A stretch of DNA of 39,964 nt from an uncultured Colwellia sp. (GCA_913058405.1 CAJXRC010000018.1:1-39964); one strand, 5' to 3'; positions 1-8,355 are shown, counted from the first letter of the stretch. Numbers and translations are program-made. Notes: a model not told the origin generated them from the sequence alone.

Positions 1-68
1 ATCAATGCCTTGCCTAAATCGTTTTTTTCTCCCACTGAAACATGCATTTTGAATGGTCACGGGTATAT
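1..68. repeat. Right end of a dispersed miniature element cut by the window edge
   Basis: The first 68 bases match, with differences, the right part of the element at 23282-23547. Both carry the core word ATCAATGCC followed by TGC-rich sequence, then CCCRCTGAAA, and both end in an AT-rich terminus (GGTATA here, GGATATA there). There is no coding capacity. It lies just beyond the nudE stop codon, so nudE transcription probably runs into it. The left part is outside the window. Confidence 0.5.
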
Positions 69-91
69 GTCACTATTAAATTAATTCAACA

Positions 92-643
92 TTAAACGTC
101 AAGAAGATCACGTACTAACATTAATGCAGCAATACTGCGTGCTTCAGTAAAATCTGTTTGCTGTAATAGCTCTTTATAGTCTTTAATTGGCCAAGATACC
201 ACTTGTAATGGCTCAGGTTCATCCCCTTCAAGTTCAGCACTGTAAAGATTTTTCGCTAGAAATATCGTCATTTTTGCATCAAAAAAAGCAGGGGCCATCA
301 TCATTTCTGTGATCTGATGCATTTGCTCACAACCATAACCAATTTCTTCTTGAAGCTCTCGATTAGCCGCTTGTTCTGCAAGCTCACCTTCATCAATAAG
401 GCCTTTGGGGAAGCCTAGTAAATAACTGTGCGTACCCGCACAATATTCACGTACCAACAATAAAGTATCTTCATCAATCATTGGTACTATCATCACGGCG
501 CCTCGACCTGAGCCCATCATGCGCTCATATTGCCTTTGTTCACCGTTACTGAAAGTAAGATCAATTTGTTCAATGCCAAATAGTGCACTTTTAGCCACTT
601 GTTGGCGATGAGTAATGATAGGTAATTGGTTTTCATCTGCCAT
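92..643 (-). CDS. nudE: ADP compounds hydrolase NudE (Nudix family)
   Basis: A Nudix hydrolase that by family knowledge cleaves ADP-ribose, NADH, Ap3A and similar ADP-linked compounds to AMP plus a second phosphate product. The Nudix box is complete: a G in GLIDEGE, the E that follows, then RELQEEIGY, matching GX5EX7REUXEEXGU. The N-terminal YERMMGSGRGAVMIVP stretch and the GDEPEPLQVVSWP segment near the end are typical of NudE rather than other Nudix families. I place the start at the ATG at 641-643 (183 aa), because the distance from it to the VAKSALF motif equals that in E. coli NudE. The frame stays open upstream to a GTG at 683-685 (197 aa). It is divergent from the HAD nucleotidase gene, as nudE and yrfG are in enterics. 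Confidence 0.9.
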   Translation of the reverse strand: MADENQLPIITHRQQVAKSALFGIEQIDLTFSNGEQRQYERMMGSGRGAVMIVPMIDEDTLLLVREYCAGTHSYLLGFPKGLIDEGELAEQAANRELQEEIGYGCEQMHQITEMMMAPAFFDAKMTIFLAKNLYSAELEGDEPEPLQVVSWPIKDYKELLQQTDFTEARSIAALMLVRDLLDV

Positions 644-769
644 AATTATAGCCACATTGGTTAATTGCTTTTCCTTAGATATCACTATAATGACACGATA
701 AACAATACTTTTGGAATAGCAAAATGGTAATATTTATTACACTGAATGTTTTTTTGAGGATTGGCTAAA

Positions 770-1441
770 ATGGCGAGTATTAATTGGTCAGAAATATCTA
801 CTGTTTTAATCGATATGGACGGTACCATTCTAGATTTGCACTTTGATAATCACTTTTGGCTCGAACATCTGCCTGCTCGATATAGTGAAAAAATGTCAAT
901 TTCACTCGATGCAGCAAAAGATAAGCTCAAAACTGATTATTTATCTGTTGTTGGCACGATTAAATGGTATTGCCTAGATTATTGGGCTGAGCAAACACAA
1001 ATGCCTATTACCGAGCTCAAGCGAGAAATACAACATTTGATTCAGCTACGCGCTGATGCAAGAAATTTTTTAATAGCGCTAAAAGCAAGTGGCAGAGATG
1101 TGGTATTAGTGACTAATGCGCACCCTGAATCATTATCGTTGAAAATTGAACGTACTCAATTAGACCAATATTTTGATGTACTATACTCAACCCATGATTT
1201 CGGCGTTACTAAAGAGTCACAGTTATTGTGGCAACGTTTGCAAGAGAAGCATGGTTTTGATTGTGACTCGACACTGTTTATCGATGACAGTATAGAGATA
1301 CTACAGTCTGCACAACAATACGGTATTAAACATTTACTTGCAGTTGCTAACCCCGATAGTAAAAAAACGGCGAATATCATTACCGACTTCCCTGCGATTA
1401 CCGACTTTGATCTTTTAACAGCTCAATTGAATAATAAATGA
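770..1441 (+). CDS. yrfG: HAD-superfamily GMP/IMP nucleotidase, YrfG-like
   Basis: A HAD phosphatase of about 223 aa. Motif I is DMDGT (nucleophile D15, acid/base D17 from the chosen start), motif II lies in VVLVTNAH, and motif III/IV is TLFIDDS. A conserved DYLSVVGTIKWYCLDYW segment sits in the cap region. By family knowledge YrfG dephosphorylates GMP and IMP. The frame is open from a TTG at 761, but a GAGGA at 756-760 abuts that TTG and lies 9 nt before the ATG at 770, so the ATG is the likely start. It is divergent from nudE, so the two share the 644-769 region for promoters. No partner gene follows closely. Confidence 0.85.
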   Translation: MASINWSEISTVLIDMDGTILDLHFDNHFWLEHLPARYSEKMSISLDAAKDKLKTDYLSVVGTIKWYCLDYWAEQTQMPITELKREIQHLIQLRADARNFLIALKASGRDVVLVTNAHPESLSLKIERTQLDQYFDVLYSTHDFGVTKESQLLWQRLQEKHGFDCDSTLFIDDSIEILQSAQQYGIKHLLAVANPDSKKTANIITDFPAITDFDLLTAQLNNK

Positions 1442-1521
1442 CTCAGATATGCTGATAAGTCATCGCATAACTAGTCACTGTAATAATATCCAGCAGCAAT
1501 CCAATCTAAGCACCCTAAAAA

Positions 1522-1554
1522 ACTTTAATTATGTGTCAAGCGCATAATTAAAGT
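1522..1554. repeat. Perfect 12-bp inverted repeat, 9-nt spacer (operator or hairpin)
   Basis: ACTTTAATTATG at 1522-1533 is repeated as its reverse complement CATAATTAAAGT at 1543-1554. The symmetry continues imperfectly into the spacer. No T-tract follows, so a classical terminator is unlikely. The site lies about 100 bp upstream of the small exported protein gene at 1655, where an operator would be plausible. Confidence 0.5.
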
Positions 1555-1654
1555 GCATATAAGTCATTGTACTTAGTTAACACACTTCCTTATTCTTATT
1601 AACAACAACCAAGAGCAAGGGCTTGAATCAATCAAGTGACTCACGAGGATAAAA

Positions 1655-2005
1655 ATGAAACATTTAATGTTAGCTTTATCACTAATTAGCAGCACTGCAA
1701 TGGCAACTGGAACATTGACACAAATTGAACAAGGTGAAGTTGAGTTATTACTCGCAGAATCTGCTAGTAAGTTACTTTACCTTGAACGTGACTGTAACAG
1801 GCCTATCGACAATGAAAAATTTGAAGAGTTGGCCAAAATAAAAGCATTCAGTGAAGGTTATGAGTCTATTGAAGGCATTAGCTGGTCACGCATAGAGGTT
1901 CAATCTCAACACGGTTATGAAAAACTAAAAGCCCAGGCTTCTCAGGGGCAATTATGTGAACAATTTAATAGTGAAATAAAAGGTAATTACCGTTTTTTAA
2001 AATAG
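1655..2005 (+). CDS. Small exported protein of unknown function
   Basis: A 116-aa protein with a clear Sec signal peptide (MKHLMLALSLISSTAMA, cleavage expected before TGTL), so it is probably periplasmic. The mature part has two cysteines, in RDCNRP and QLCEQF, that could form one disulfide. It is otherwise mostly helical and charged. I recognise no domain. The start is well placed: ACGAGGA ends 6 nt before the ATG. It stands alone, with a weak hairpin downstream and a 12-bp inverted repeat upstream. A strain-variable periplasmic protein is plausible, but nothing in the sequence assigns a role. Confidence 0.75.
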   Translation: MKHLMLALSLISSTAMATGTLTQIEQGEVELLLAESASKLLYLERDCNRPIDNEKFEELAKIKAFSEGYESIEGISWSRIEVQSQHGYEKLKAQASQGQLCEQFNSEIKGNYRFLK

Positions 2006-2308
2006 TTTAATTACATTAACTCAAATCTCATATTTTCATCAAAACCGCTGGTTACTTGCACCACCAGCTTTTGGTGAGAATTGACTTCTTAAAACATACT
2101 AGGCGTGGCTATAGCTTTATCATTTTGGCTGATGCAATAGTAAAATTCCTTTTCATGAATGAAACTTCTCTTCCAATCATCACTTAAATTTGTCACTCAA
2201 CAACTGAGTACCTCTACTCCACTATTAACTGCCTATCGCTAACGTCAATAATACAAGCTCAATAGTAATGTATACTCCATTCATTACAGAGTAATTAGTA
2301 GGTGAAAC
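2006..2308. other. Intergenic region upstream of the LysR gene
   Basis: There is no convincing open frame on either strand. Besides the weak hairpin at 2047-2072 it holds a TATACT word at 2272-2277 that could be a -10 element for the regulator gene, though I cannot point to a good -35. No divergent gene faces the LysR gene, so the usual LysR-target layout is missing on this side. Confidence 0.4.
2047..2072 (+). terminator. Weak hairpin terminator candidate
   Basis: GCTGGT (2047-2052) pairs with ACCAGC (2063-2068) and is followed by only four T residues. It lies 42 bases after the stop of the small exported protein. The short stem and tract make this a weak candidate. Confidence 0.35.
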
Positions 2309-3238
2309 ATGGCTTTATTAGAGCAGAAATTAGCACGGGTCGATCTTAATTTATTGGTTTCACTGAGTGTGTTATTAAAAGAAAAAAATGTCAGTAGAGC
2401 CGCCGAGCGCCTTTATTTATCACAATCAGCCATGAGTAGAACCTTACAACGCTTGAGAGAACTCTTCGATGATCCTCTTTTTCATCGTACTGCATCAGGC
2501 ATAATACCTACAGAAAAAGCGCATAGCATTGAAGCTTTGTTGCCAGATTTATTACAAAAACTTGAATCAATACTCCATGATGATGATTTTTCACCTCAGA
2601 CTTGTGATAAACATTTCTCTATTTCGTTACCCTCATTAACCAGTCATGCTATTTTTCTGCCCTTGGTTCAGGCGATAAACAATGAAGCACCCGCAGTACA
2701 ATTATCTGAATACTCGGCAAAGATGAGTTCAAAAAAATCGCTTGAATCTGGTTTTTTAGATTTCGTCATTCATGTTGAAAAACCAGTAGACAGCGCTTTT
2801 ATAGCAACTTCTTTAGGTAAATTATCATTATCGATTTTTGCGAGAAAAACCCACCCTCTTGCTGCACAACATAAGGTTGAATTAGCTGAATGTCTCACTT
2901 ATCGGTTTCTAGAATTAAATGTAAATGAAGACTCAGGTGCTATTTTTACTAACCCAATTGATAGCATTTTACTCAAACAAGGTTTTAAGCGTGATGTTCA
3001 GTTAAAAACCAGTCAATTGAGTATATTAGTTGAGTTGTTAAAATCATCAGACACCCTACTAATTGCGCCCAGTTTTTTTATAAACTCTTCTACCTATAAA
3101 GAGGAGATGGTTAGTATTTATCACTTCGAGCAAACAGAAAGCAATATGGTCGAACTCTTTCTCCTGCACCATCAGCGCACGGTAAATAGTGCTGCACATC
3201 AATGGCTAAGAGATAAAATATTGCAGCAGACATTATAA
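2309..3238 (+). CDS. LysR-family transcriptional regulator
   Basis: 309 aa, the usual LysR length. The N-terminal winged helix-turn-helix is clear: DLNLLVSLSVLLKEKNVSRAAERLYL, then LSQSAMSRTLQRLRELF and DDPLFHRT. The rest (about 95-300) fits the periplasmic-binding-protein-like effector domain. Start: TAGGTG lies 6 nt before the ATG. The best target candidate is the outer-membrane barrel gene that follows on the same strand about 106 bp downstream. LysR proteins more often control a divergent gene, and none is present here, so target and effector are unknown. The N-terminal region resembles the NodD/LeuO-like branch, which is a weak inference. Confidence 0.9.
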   Translation: MALLEQKLARVDLNLLVSLSVLLKEKNVSRAAERLYLSQSAMSRTLQRLRELFDDPLFHRTASGIIPTEKAHSIEALLPDLLQKLESILHDDDFSPQTCDKHFSISLPSLTSHAIFLPLVQAINNEAPAVQLSEYSAKMSSKKSLESGFLDFVIHVEKPVDSAFIATSLGKLSLSIFARKTHPLAAQHKVELAECLTYRFLELNVNEDSGAIFTNPIDSILLKQGFKRDVQLKTSQLSILVELLKSSDTLLIAPSFFINSSTYKEEMVSIYHFEQTESNMVELFLLHHQRTVNSAAHQWLRDKILQQTL

Positions 3239-3344
3239 TTCATTACTTGCTAATCATTAGTTTCTAGTAGAGTATTGCTGTAATAATAAGCATATATTAC
3301 TGTTTAATCTCGATATTATTGCTATTACTTTCAAAGAGTAAATT

Positions 3345-4532
3345 ATGACCCTTCTAAAAAAAATCATCGCTCTTATTTCCATCGCATTGATATCATCCAG
3401 TGCGTTTGCAGCTTCTGGCATTTTTACCGATAAACTCGATGGCAATCTTGATGCTTCACGATATCTTTCAGAAAACGCTTATGGTTTTTTACCTGTGCCA
3501 ATTATCATTACAGATCCTGCTGTAGACGGGGGTTTAGGCATGATGGGTTTATTCTTTCATGAGTCGAAAGAAGAGCAAGCAGCGAGATTAAAAACAATGC
3601 AGGATGAAAGTAATGATAAAGCATCACACAGTTTAATGCCGCCAAGTATTTCCGCTGCTTTTGGTGCGTATACCGGTAACGACTCTTTTTTCATTGGTGG
3701 TGGTCACCTTGGCTTTTTTAATAAAGGTAGCATTCGCTATATGGGTGGCGGCGGTTATGGTGATATAAACGTAAACTTCTATGGTTTTGGTGATCTCCCG
3801 CTACCTGCTCCCTTAGCAATCAATACGCAAGCAACGGCAATAATGCAAACACTTAAGTTTAAACTCGGAGAAAGCGCTTTTTATTTTGGTCCTATGCATC
3901 GCTATGTCGATGCGCAAGTGAGTATCATCAATTCAGGTGATTTAATTAATAAAATCCCTAGCAATTTACGACCCGCTTTATCGACTAACATAGTCACTTC
4001 CGGTGCAGGTCTGACAGTAGAATACGACTCAAGAGATAATTTCTATTCGCCAACAGATGGGCTAAAGTATGAGTTTAACTACCTTTGGTTTGATGATGTT
4101 TTCGGCTCAGACGTTGACTACACTTTAGCTGAGTTGACTGCACTAAATTACTTCAAAATTACAGACCATTGGCGTACAGCGATTAGAATGGAAGCTAACT
4201 ATATCGATTCAGATCAAGTATTACCTCCTTATGCTACGCCCTATATTTCGATGCGCGGTATTCCAGCTGCTCGATACCAAGGACAATCAGTTGCTTTGTC
4301 AGAGCTGGAGGTAGCCTATCGTATCAATTTACGTTGGGAGTTGAGTGCATTTGCCGGTATAGGTAAAGCCAGTGACAGTTTTTCTGATTTTTCTGACAGT
4401 GATAGCCGTGTTAGTAAAGGAATAGGTTTTCGCTACCTGATTGCTAGACGGTATGATTTTAATATGGGTATAGATATAGCAAAAGGCCCTGAGGATACCG
4501 TTTTTTACATCCAAGCAGGATCTGCCTGGTAA
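3345..4532 (+). CDS. BamA/TamA-like (Omp85/D15 superfamily) outer-membrane beta-barrel protein
   Basis: A 395-aa protein with a signal peptide ending in SSAFA (cleavage near residue 22). It then has the segment DPAVDGGLGMMGLFFH, seen in short Omp85-like proteins annotated as BamA/TamA family, and many alternating amphipathic strands. The C-terminus FYIQAGSAW has the terminal aromatic and alternating hydrophobics of an outer-membrane insertion signal. There are no POTRA domains, so it is a barrel with a short N-terminal extension, not BamA itself. AAAGAG precedes the ATG by about 8 nt. It follows the LysR gene on the same strand and has no downstream partner. What it transports or anchors cannot be told from sequence. 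Confidence 0.75.
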   Translation: MTLLKKIIALISIALISSSAFAASGIFTDKLDGNLDASRYLSENAYGFLPVPIIITDPAVDGGLGMMGLFFHESKEEQAARLKTMQDESNDKASHSLMPPSISAAFGAYTGNDSFFIGGGHLGFFNKGSIRYMGGGGYGDINVNFYGFGDLPLPAPLAINTQATAIMQTLKFKLGESAFYFGPMHRYVDAQVSIINSGDLINKIPSNLRPALSTNIVTSGAGLTVEYDSRDNFYSPTDGLKYEFNYLWFDDVFGSDVDYTLAELTALNYFKITDHWRTAIRMEANYIDSDQVLPPYATPYISMRGIPAARYQGQSVALSELEVAYRINLRWELSAFAGIGKASDSFSDFSDSDSRVSKGIGFRYLIARRYDFNMGIDIAKGPEDTVFYIQAGSAW

Positions 4533-4686
4533 ATTACTGATTATAATTAATAATAGCTGCGTTGCTCTCATTCCTAATAGCACACTATTAGTCAATCAAG
4601 CGCCTTGCTATTGTTAATTATCCCTGCGTAATTCCTCTGCCATCAAGATACCTCACTATTACAAAGCACGATTGAAATTCAGCCTA

Positions 4687-4710
4687 CTGTAGGCGGGAAT
4701 TTATTCGCGC
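4687..4710 (+). repeat. REP-like hairpin element, copy 1
   Basis: The pattern CTGTAGGCG, GGAA, TTTA, TTC, GCGC folds as a hairpin with a TTTA loop. The word GCCTAC just before it makes a second small palindrome with GTAGGC. A partial direct copy (AATTTATTCGCGC) recurs at 4720-4732. It pairs in design with the inverted copy at 4817-4841. Confidence 0.55.
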
Positions 4711-4749
4711 ATTTTTGAAAATTTATTCGCGCCAAAACACATAAAAAAA

Positions 4750-4786
4750 CACCGCAACCTCAAAGAGAGTGCGGTGCTTTTATTTT
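4750..4786. terminator. Bidirectional rho-independent terminator
   Basis: CACCGCA (4750-4756) pairs with TGCGGTG (4770-4776). An A-run at 4743-4749 lies on one side and a T-rich run at 4778-4787 on the other, so it can end transcripts on both strands. It sits between the convergent barrel gene and rplI, where a two-way terminator is expected. Confidence 0.8.
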
Positions 4787-4816
4787 TGTAGTTGAAGCAA
4801 AGCTAATGCTCGCCTC

Positions 4817-4841
4817 GCGCGACTAAAGTCACGCCTACAAA
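4817..4841 (-). repeat. REP-like hairpin element, copy 2 (inverted)
   Basis: Read on the minus strand it is TTTGTAGGCG, TGAC, TTTA, GTC, GCGC: the same TGTAGGCG head, TTTA loop and GCGC tail as the copy at 4687-4710, in opposite orientation. It ends directly at the rplI stop codon. The two copies flank the terminator, resembling the inverted REP pairs (BIMEs) of enterics. Confidence 0.55.
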
Positions 4842-5294
4842 TTATGCTTCAGCGATAACTACAACTTTGATGCTAGTATCAACATCGTGGTGTAAGTGAA
4901 TAGCGATTTCGAATTCACCTGTTTCGCGGATAGCACCTAATGGTAAACGTACTTCAGCTTTCGTTACTTCAACGCCAGCTTCAGTGATCGCATCAGCGAT
5001 ATCACGAGTACCAATAGAACCGAATAATTTACCTTCATCACCAGATTTTGATGCGATAGTAACTTCAGCTAGCTCAACAATTTTAGCTGCACGAGCTTCA
5101 GCTGTTGCTAATACTTCAGCTAATTTAGCTTCGATTTCAGCACGACGAGCTTCAAAGTGCTCAACGTTAGCTTCAGATGCAAATACTGCTTTACCTTGTG
5201 GTAATAAGTAGTTACGTGCATAACCTGATTTAACAGATACCTTGTCACCAAGGCCGCCTAATTTGGCGATTTTATCAAGAAGTATTACTTCCAT
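4842..5294 (-). CDS. rplI: 50S ribosomal protein L9
   Basis: 150 aa, the normal bacterial L9 length. The N-terminal domain [19 protein letters not shown] with [16 protein letters not shown] is diagnostic. It is followed by the long connecting helix rich in A, E and R (about 45-78) and the C-terminal RNA-binding domain. L9 binds 23S rRNA near the base of the L1 stalk. TAGGGG lies about 7 nt before the ATG. It is the last gene of rpsF-priB-rpsR-rplI, 17 bp after rpsR, and its transcript ends at the terminator at 4750-4786. Confidence 0.98.
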   Translation of the reverse strand: MEVILLDKIAKLGGLGDKVSVKSGYARNYLLPQGKAVFASEANVEHFEARRAEIEAKLAEVLATAEARAAKIVELAEVTIASKSGDEGKLFGSIGTRDIADAITEAGVEVTKAEVRLPLGAIRETGEFEIAIHLHHDVDTSIKVVVIAEA

Positions 5295-5311
5295 TTTAAA
5301 CCCCTATTAGC

Positions 5312-5539
5312 TTACTTATGTAAGTCGGTGTATGGTAACAATGACAAGTAACGAGCGCGTTTGATAGCACGAGTTAATTGACGTTGATATTTAGCAGCAG
5401 TACCAGTGATACGGCTAGGAACAATTTTACCACTTTCAGTGATATAATTTTTTAAAGTTGCAATATCTTTATAATCGATAGATGTTGCGCCTTCCGCTGT
5501 GAAGCGGCAAAACTTACGACGTCTAAAAAAACGAGACAT
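5312..5539 (-). CDS. rpsR: 30S ribosomal protein S18
   Basis: 75 aa from the chosen start, with the S18 signature [10 protein letters not shown] at the N-terminus and the [13 protein letters not shown] ... [10 protein letters not shown] ... [20 protein letters not shown] core. S18 heterodimerises with S6 on the 30S platform. The frame extends 4 codons upstream, but GGAG sits 6 nt before the ATG at 5537-5539, which gives the same length as E. coli S18. It lies between priB and rplI in the operon. Confidence 0.98.
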   Translation of the reverse strand: MSRFFRRRKFCRFTAEGATSIDYKDIATLKNYITESGKIVPSRITGTAAKYQRQLTRAIKRARYLSLLPYTDLHK

Positions 5540-5592
5540 GGAGTTCTCCAATATGGTTTTATTTTATTAACAATGTTGTTAGTAAATAAATC

Positions 5593-5907
5593 CTAATTAA
5601 TCATTTCAATTTGCTGAGCATGTAATGCTAAAAGCGGATTACCGTTTCTAGATTCGTGACGATTTATAAAACCTGTCACTTTTATTACATTCCCTGCAAT
5701 TAATTCACGAGTTAAGTGTGATAAATCACCTGTAGCAACTACTTGTATTCGGACAAATGCTTGTCGATTCATGCCAGCTTCATTTTGTATAGACTTGTGG
5801 TCTATTGAAAACTGACTATGACTAATACCTGCAGGGCTGGTTGATTGCTTCGGGGTTCTTACCACCTCACCTATCAACACTAGGCAATTCTCTTGCGAGA
5901 AAATCAC
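5593..5907 (-). CDS. priB: Primosomal replication protein PriB
   Basis: 104 aa with a single OB fold. It matches PriB in the segments EVVRTP, SPAGISHSQFSIDHKS, NEAGMNRQAFVRIQV and the C-terminal LHAQQIEMI. PriB is a homodimer that stabilises PriA on single-stranded DNA during restart of stalled forks. The start appears to be GTG at 5905-5907. It lies 7 bp after rpsF, and the arrangement S6, PriB, S18, L9 is the classic gammaproteobacterial order. Confidence 0.95.
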   Translation of the reverse strand: MIFSQENCLVLIGEVVRTPKQSTSPAGISHSQFSIDHKSIQNEAGMNRQAFVRIQVVATGDLSHLTRELIAGNVIKVTGFINRHESRNGNPLLALHAQQIEMIN

Positions 5908-5914
5908 AGATTAC

Positions 5915-6346
5915 TTATTCTTCGCTAGCAGCTTCTTCAGATGTCTCTTCAGTAGAGACTTCTTTAGCTTCAACTGGCGCAGCAGCAACATCTTTCTTAA
6001 CTTCGCGGCGATCGTCACGACGCTCTTCTTTAGCAGCAGCCATTGGCGATGCTTCAGTTACAGCGTCTTTAGTACGCATAATCATGTTACGAATAACAAC
6101 ATCGTTATAACGGAAAGCTGTTTCAAGTTCATCAATAACTGACTGTGGCGCTTCAATGTTCATAAGAACATAGTGTGCTTTATGTAGTTTGTTGATTGGG
6201 TATGCTAATTGACGACGGCCCCAGTCTTCTAGACGGTGGATTTTGCCTTCAGCAGCATTGATCAAGTCTGTGTAGCGCTGGATCATACCAGACACTTGTT
6301 CACTCTGATCAGGGTGAACCATAAATACGATTTCGTAATGACGCAT
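5915..6346 (-). CDS. rpsF: 30S ribosomal protein S6
   Basis: 143 aa. [18 protein letters not shown] starts the ferredoxin-like S6 fold, followed by [27 protein letters not shown]. The C-terminal tail after about residue 105 is acidic and alanine-rich (ending [10 protein letters not shown]), like the E. coli S6 tail that RimK extends with glutamates; modification here is only a possibility. AAGGAG lies 6 nt before the ATG. It is the first gene of the operon, with its own promoter and leader hairpin upstream. Confidence 0.98.
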   Translation of the reverse strand: MRHYEIVFMVHPDQSEQVSGMIQRYTDLINAAEGKIHRLEDWGRRQLAYPINKLHKAHYVLMNIEAPQSVIDELETAFRYNDVVIRNMIMRTKDAVTEASPMAAAKEERRDDRREVKKDVAAAPVEAKEVSTEETSEEAASEE

Positions 6347-6359
6347 TACGAGCTCCTTA

Positions 6360-6403
6360 CGGTTGTAGTCTCATAATCTGGCACAGCCAACACCAGTTGA
6401 GAC
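6360..6403 (-). promoter_or_regulatory. rpsF leader hairpin, candidate S6:S18 autoregulatory site
   Basis: On the minus strand GTCTCA (plus 6398-6403) pairs with TGAGAC (plus 6368-6373). An inner CTGG/CCAG stem sits inside, and an ACCG word follows just before the Shine-Dalgarno sequence. By established knowledge many rpsF mRNAs carry a leader structure with a CCG element that binds the S6:S18 dimer and represses translation. Position and CCG fit, but I could not align it to the published consensus. Confidence 0.45.
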
Positions 6404-6438
6404 AAGGAACAAAAGTTTAGGCTGAATTAAGGAGGCGT

Positions 6439-6467
6439 ATTGTAGGGAAAACAACCAGTAATAGCAA
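6439..6467 (-). promoter_or_regulatory. Sigma-70 promoter of the rpsF operon
   Basis: Read on the minus strand: -35 TTGCTA (plus 6462-6467), a 17-bp spacer, and -10 TACAAT (plus 6439-6444). The start point would be about 85 bases before the rpsF ATG, leaving room for the leader hairpin. Confidence 0.7.
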
Positions 6468-6538
6468 GCAATAACGAAGCGATATCTCATTACAAAAAAA
6501 ACACCAGACTGCACTTACCTTTTTATCGAAAAGCGCAG

Positions 6539-7894
6539 CTATTTTATTGATTCAATATTAACAATTTCAGAACGATTCAGAGTGATTTTAAAGCGTTGTA
6601 AAGTCTCTTCGCCTTTACAGAAGTGGCGTAAAATAAGATTAATTTGATAACGCTGTTCTACACCTTGGCTTGAGATTTTTTGCCCATCTAAGCTATATAA
6701 TCGACCAGCACCTTTTTTCAAGAACCGTACAAAAGGGGTTAAGTTAAAAAAGGTTTGCTGCTGAATTTCATCGTAGCCAGGTAAGAACTCTTTAGCCATA
6801 ACCTTATTATCACAGCGAAAGTGCAATAACTGCGCGGCTTGTTTATTTTGTTGCCTACGCTGCTGAAATAATGAATTAACAGATTTAGGCAAATCTTTAG
6901 TGCCTATATATTCTAGCCACAAGATTTGGCTCAAAATGCGCTTTTTAGTGACGCTATGAGTAAATAGGTTTTGCCATTTGGGTCGACCTTTTTGAATCTT
7001 ACGCCATATCAGACTAGTTAAGTCTTCTTTAAAGGTTTCTCGTAAACCGTAAATAAGCCCCAAGAAAGCCACTAACGCAACTGTTACCTCAGTAAAGTTA
7101 GTTCTAGCATTAAGTACTAACAACATAACAAAAGCCATAATAATAGCAGTAACAACACCACGGACAAAACGCTTTAAATTAACATTTAAATACCTCGTCT
7201 TGCGTTGAAAGACCACGCCGTATTCTATTAACCTTTGCAGCAAGCGCATTTTGTTAGTAATGCGGTTAGCATCATCAAGAGTCACTTGTGAGTTATATTT
7301 ATTGTCAATGCGATAATCATTTTCACTTCGACATAAACTTAAAAGTAACTCTCGTTCAACCGTGAATTCGGAGCTTTTGGGTCCCCTTGACAGTAATTTT
7401 AAAAACGACTGTTCGATATGCCAACTTAAATAGTTATCTGCATTTTCAAAAAAGGAATTAAGTTTCTTATCAGAGGGCGTATAACGTCTTAACTTTTTAG
7501 TCAGTGATAGAGTCTGCTCTGCCAATTCAACCGCAGCAGGGTAAAATTCTTCTGCCGCTTTTAGCTTTAGTGTTTGCTTGATATCTGCATCGAGTGCTTT
7601 TTTAACCTGATAGGAGTACAAATTAAGGTTTAACCGATAATCACTTTGTTCACCTTTTTTTTGGCTAACAAAACGACTTCTTACTAAAGGCAGGTGTAGT
7701 TGGTCGGCATAGTAAGCACTATGATTTTTGATATTAGAATAGAAAAACTCTTCTTCATTAAGAGTACTGGGGTTAATACCCATCTCAACCGGCAACGAGA
7801 AATACAGATCAATACGTTGATAATCTTGTGGCAATAGCTGATGGCTAATTTTAAAGGACAAGTTTTCATCTTGGCTGAGTTTAGTTTTTTTCAC
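6539..7894 (-). CDS. Unknown membrane protein with two central transmembrane helices
   Basis: A 451-aa protein I do not recognise. Two hydrophobic helices at about 244-262 (GVVTAIIMAFVMLLVL) and 268-284 (VALVAFLGLIYGL), separated by a very short loop, form a hairpin. Both long flanking parts (1-240 and 290-451) would therefore lie on the same side, presumably the cytoplasm. The N-terminal half is rich in charged and aromatic residues and probably helical. The C-terminal part (about 350-451) reads as alternating strands, ending in RFKITLNRSEIVNIESIK. The start appears to be GTG at 7892-7894 with AAGGA further upstream than usual. It stands alone between the ribosomal operon and a gene-poor stretch. 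No enzyme motif, P-loop or metal cluster is visible. Confidence 0.7.
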   Translation of the reverse strand: MKKTKLSQDENLSFKISHQLLPQDYQRIDLYFSLPVEMGINPSTLNEEEFFYSNIKNHSAYYADQLHLPLVRSRFVSQKKGEQSDYRLNLNLYSYQVKKALDADIKQTLKLKAAEEFYPAAVELAEQTLSLTKKLRRYTPSDKKLNSFFENADNYLSWHIEQSFLKLLSRGPKSSEFTVERELLLSLCRSENDYRIDNKYNSQVTLDDANRITNKMRLLQRLIEYGVVFQRKTRYLNVNLKRFVRGVVTAIIMAFVMLLVLNARTNFTEVTVALVAFLGLIYGLRETFKEDLTSLIWRKIQKGRPKWQNLFTHSVTKKRILSQILWLEYIGTKDLPKSVNSLFQQRRQQNKQAAQLLHFRCDNKVMAKEFLPGYDEIQQQTFFNLTPFVRFLKKGAGRLYSLDGQKISSQGVEQRYQINLILRHFCKGEETLQRFKITLNRSEIVNIESIK

Positions 7895-8355
7895 TCGTAA
7901 AACGGATTCCTTATTTCAAGATAGTTTAGAATTTAAAACCATGAGATAAGCATAGCAAAAATAAGGATTTTTTGACAGTTTTTTCAGTCCAAAATTTAAA
8001 GGTCGCTCTTAAAATTACGGGCTGAAATCTTAGGGTCTTTTGAGCTTTCGAGATTGTTTTTGCAGCCGTTTGCTGGGGTTTTATACAAGGCAGAGCCTTT
8101 GTTACGTGGTTGTTCAGAACAATATGTTCCTGCATTGTCTAATAAACGACATCCATATCGCGTCACATTAAAAGGCGATAACGCCGTACAAATGACCAAC
8201 AAACGCTGTCCGAAGGATTCGGCTAAAAGCGTCTTACTTATTGTTGAGAAGTATTTGCTTAGCGTGACTAGGCTACACACTACTCGCCGCGATTAAAACG
8301 CTTTACTCTCTTTAAAAAAGGCGAACAAAATTTAACCGTGAAAGATCAACAGCCC
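7895..8355. other. Non-coding stretch between the unknown membrane protein and the helicase
   Basis: The 461 bases hold only short opposing open frames without convincing ribosome sites or protein-like composition. Locally the GC content looks higher than in the flanks, and it contains several short palindromic words (GTTCAGAAC; CCGAAGGATTCGG at 8212-8224). The texture resembles a worn dispersed repeat, but no second copy occurs in this window. Confidence 0.4.

Noticed and set aside
3345-4532. Calling the barrel protein BamA or TamA
   Set aside because: There are no POTRA domains and the length is 395 residues, far below both.
7996-8296. Two opposing frames of 80-94 codons between the unknown membrane protein and the helicase
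   Set aside because: They overlap each other antisense, lack ribosome sites and show no protein-like pattern; the stretch looks like worn non-coding repeat DNA.
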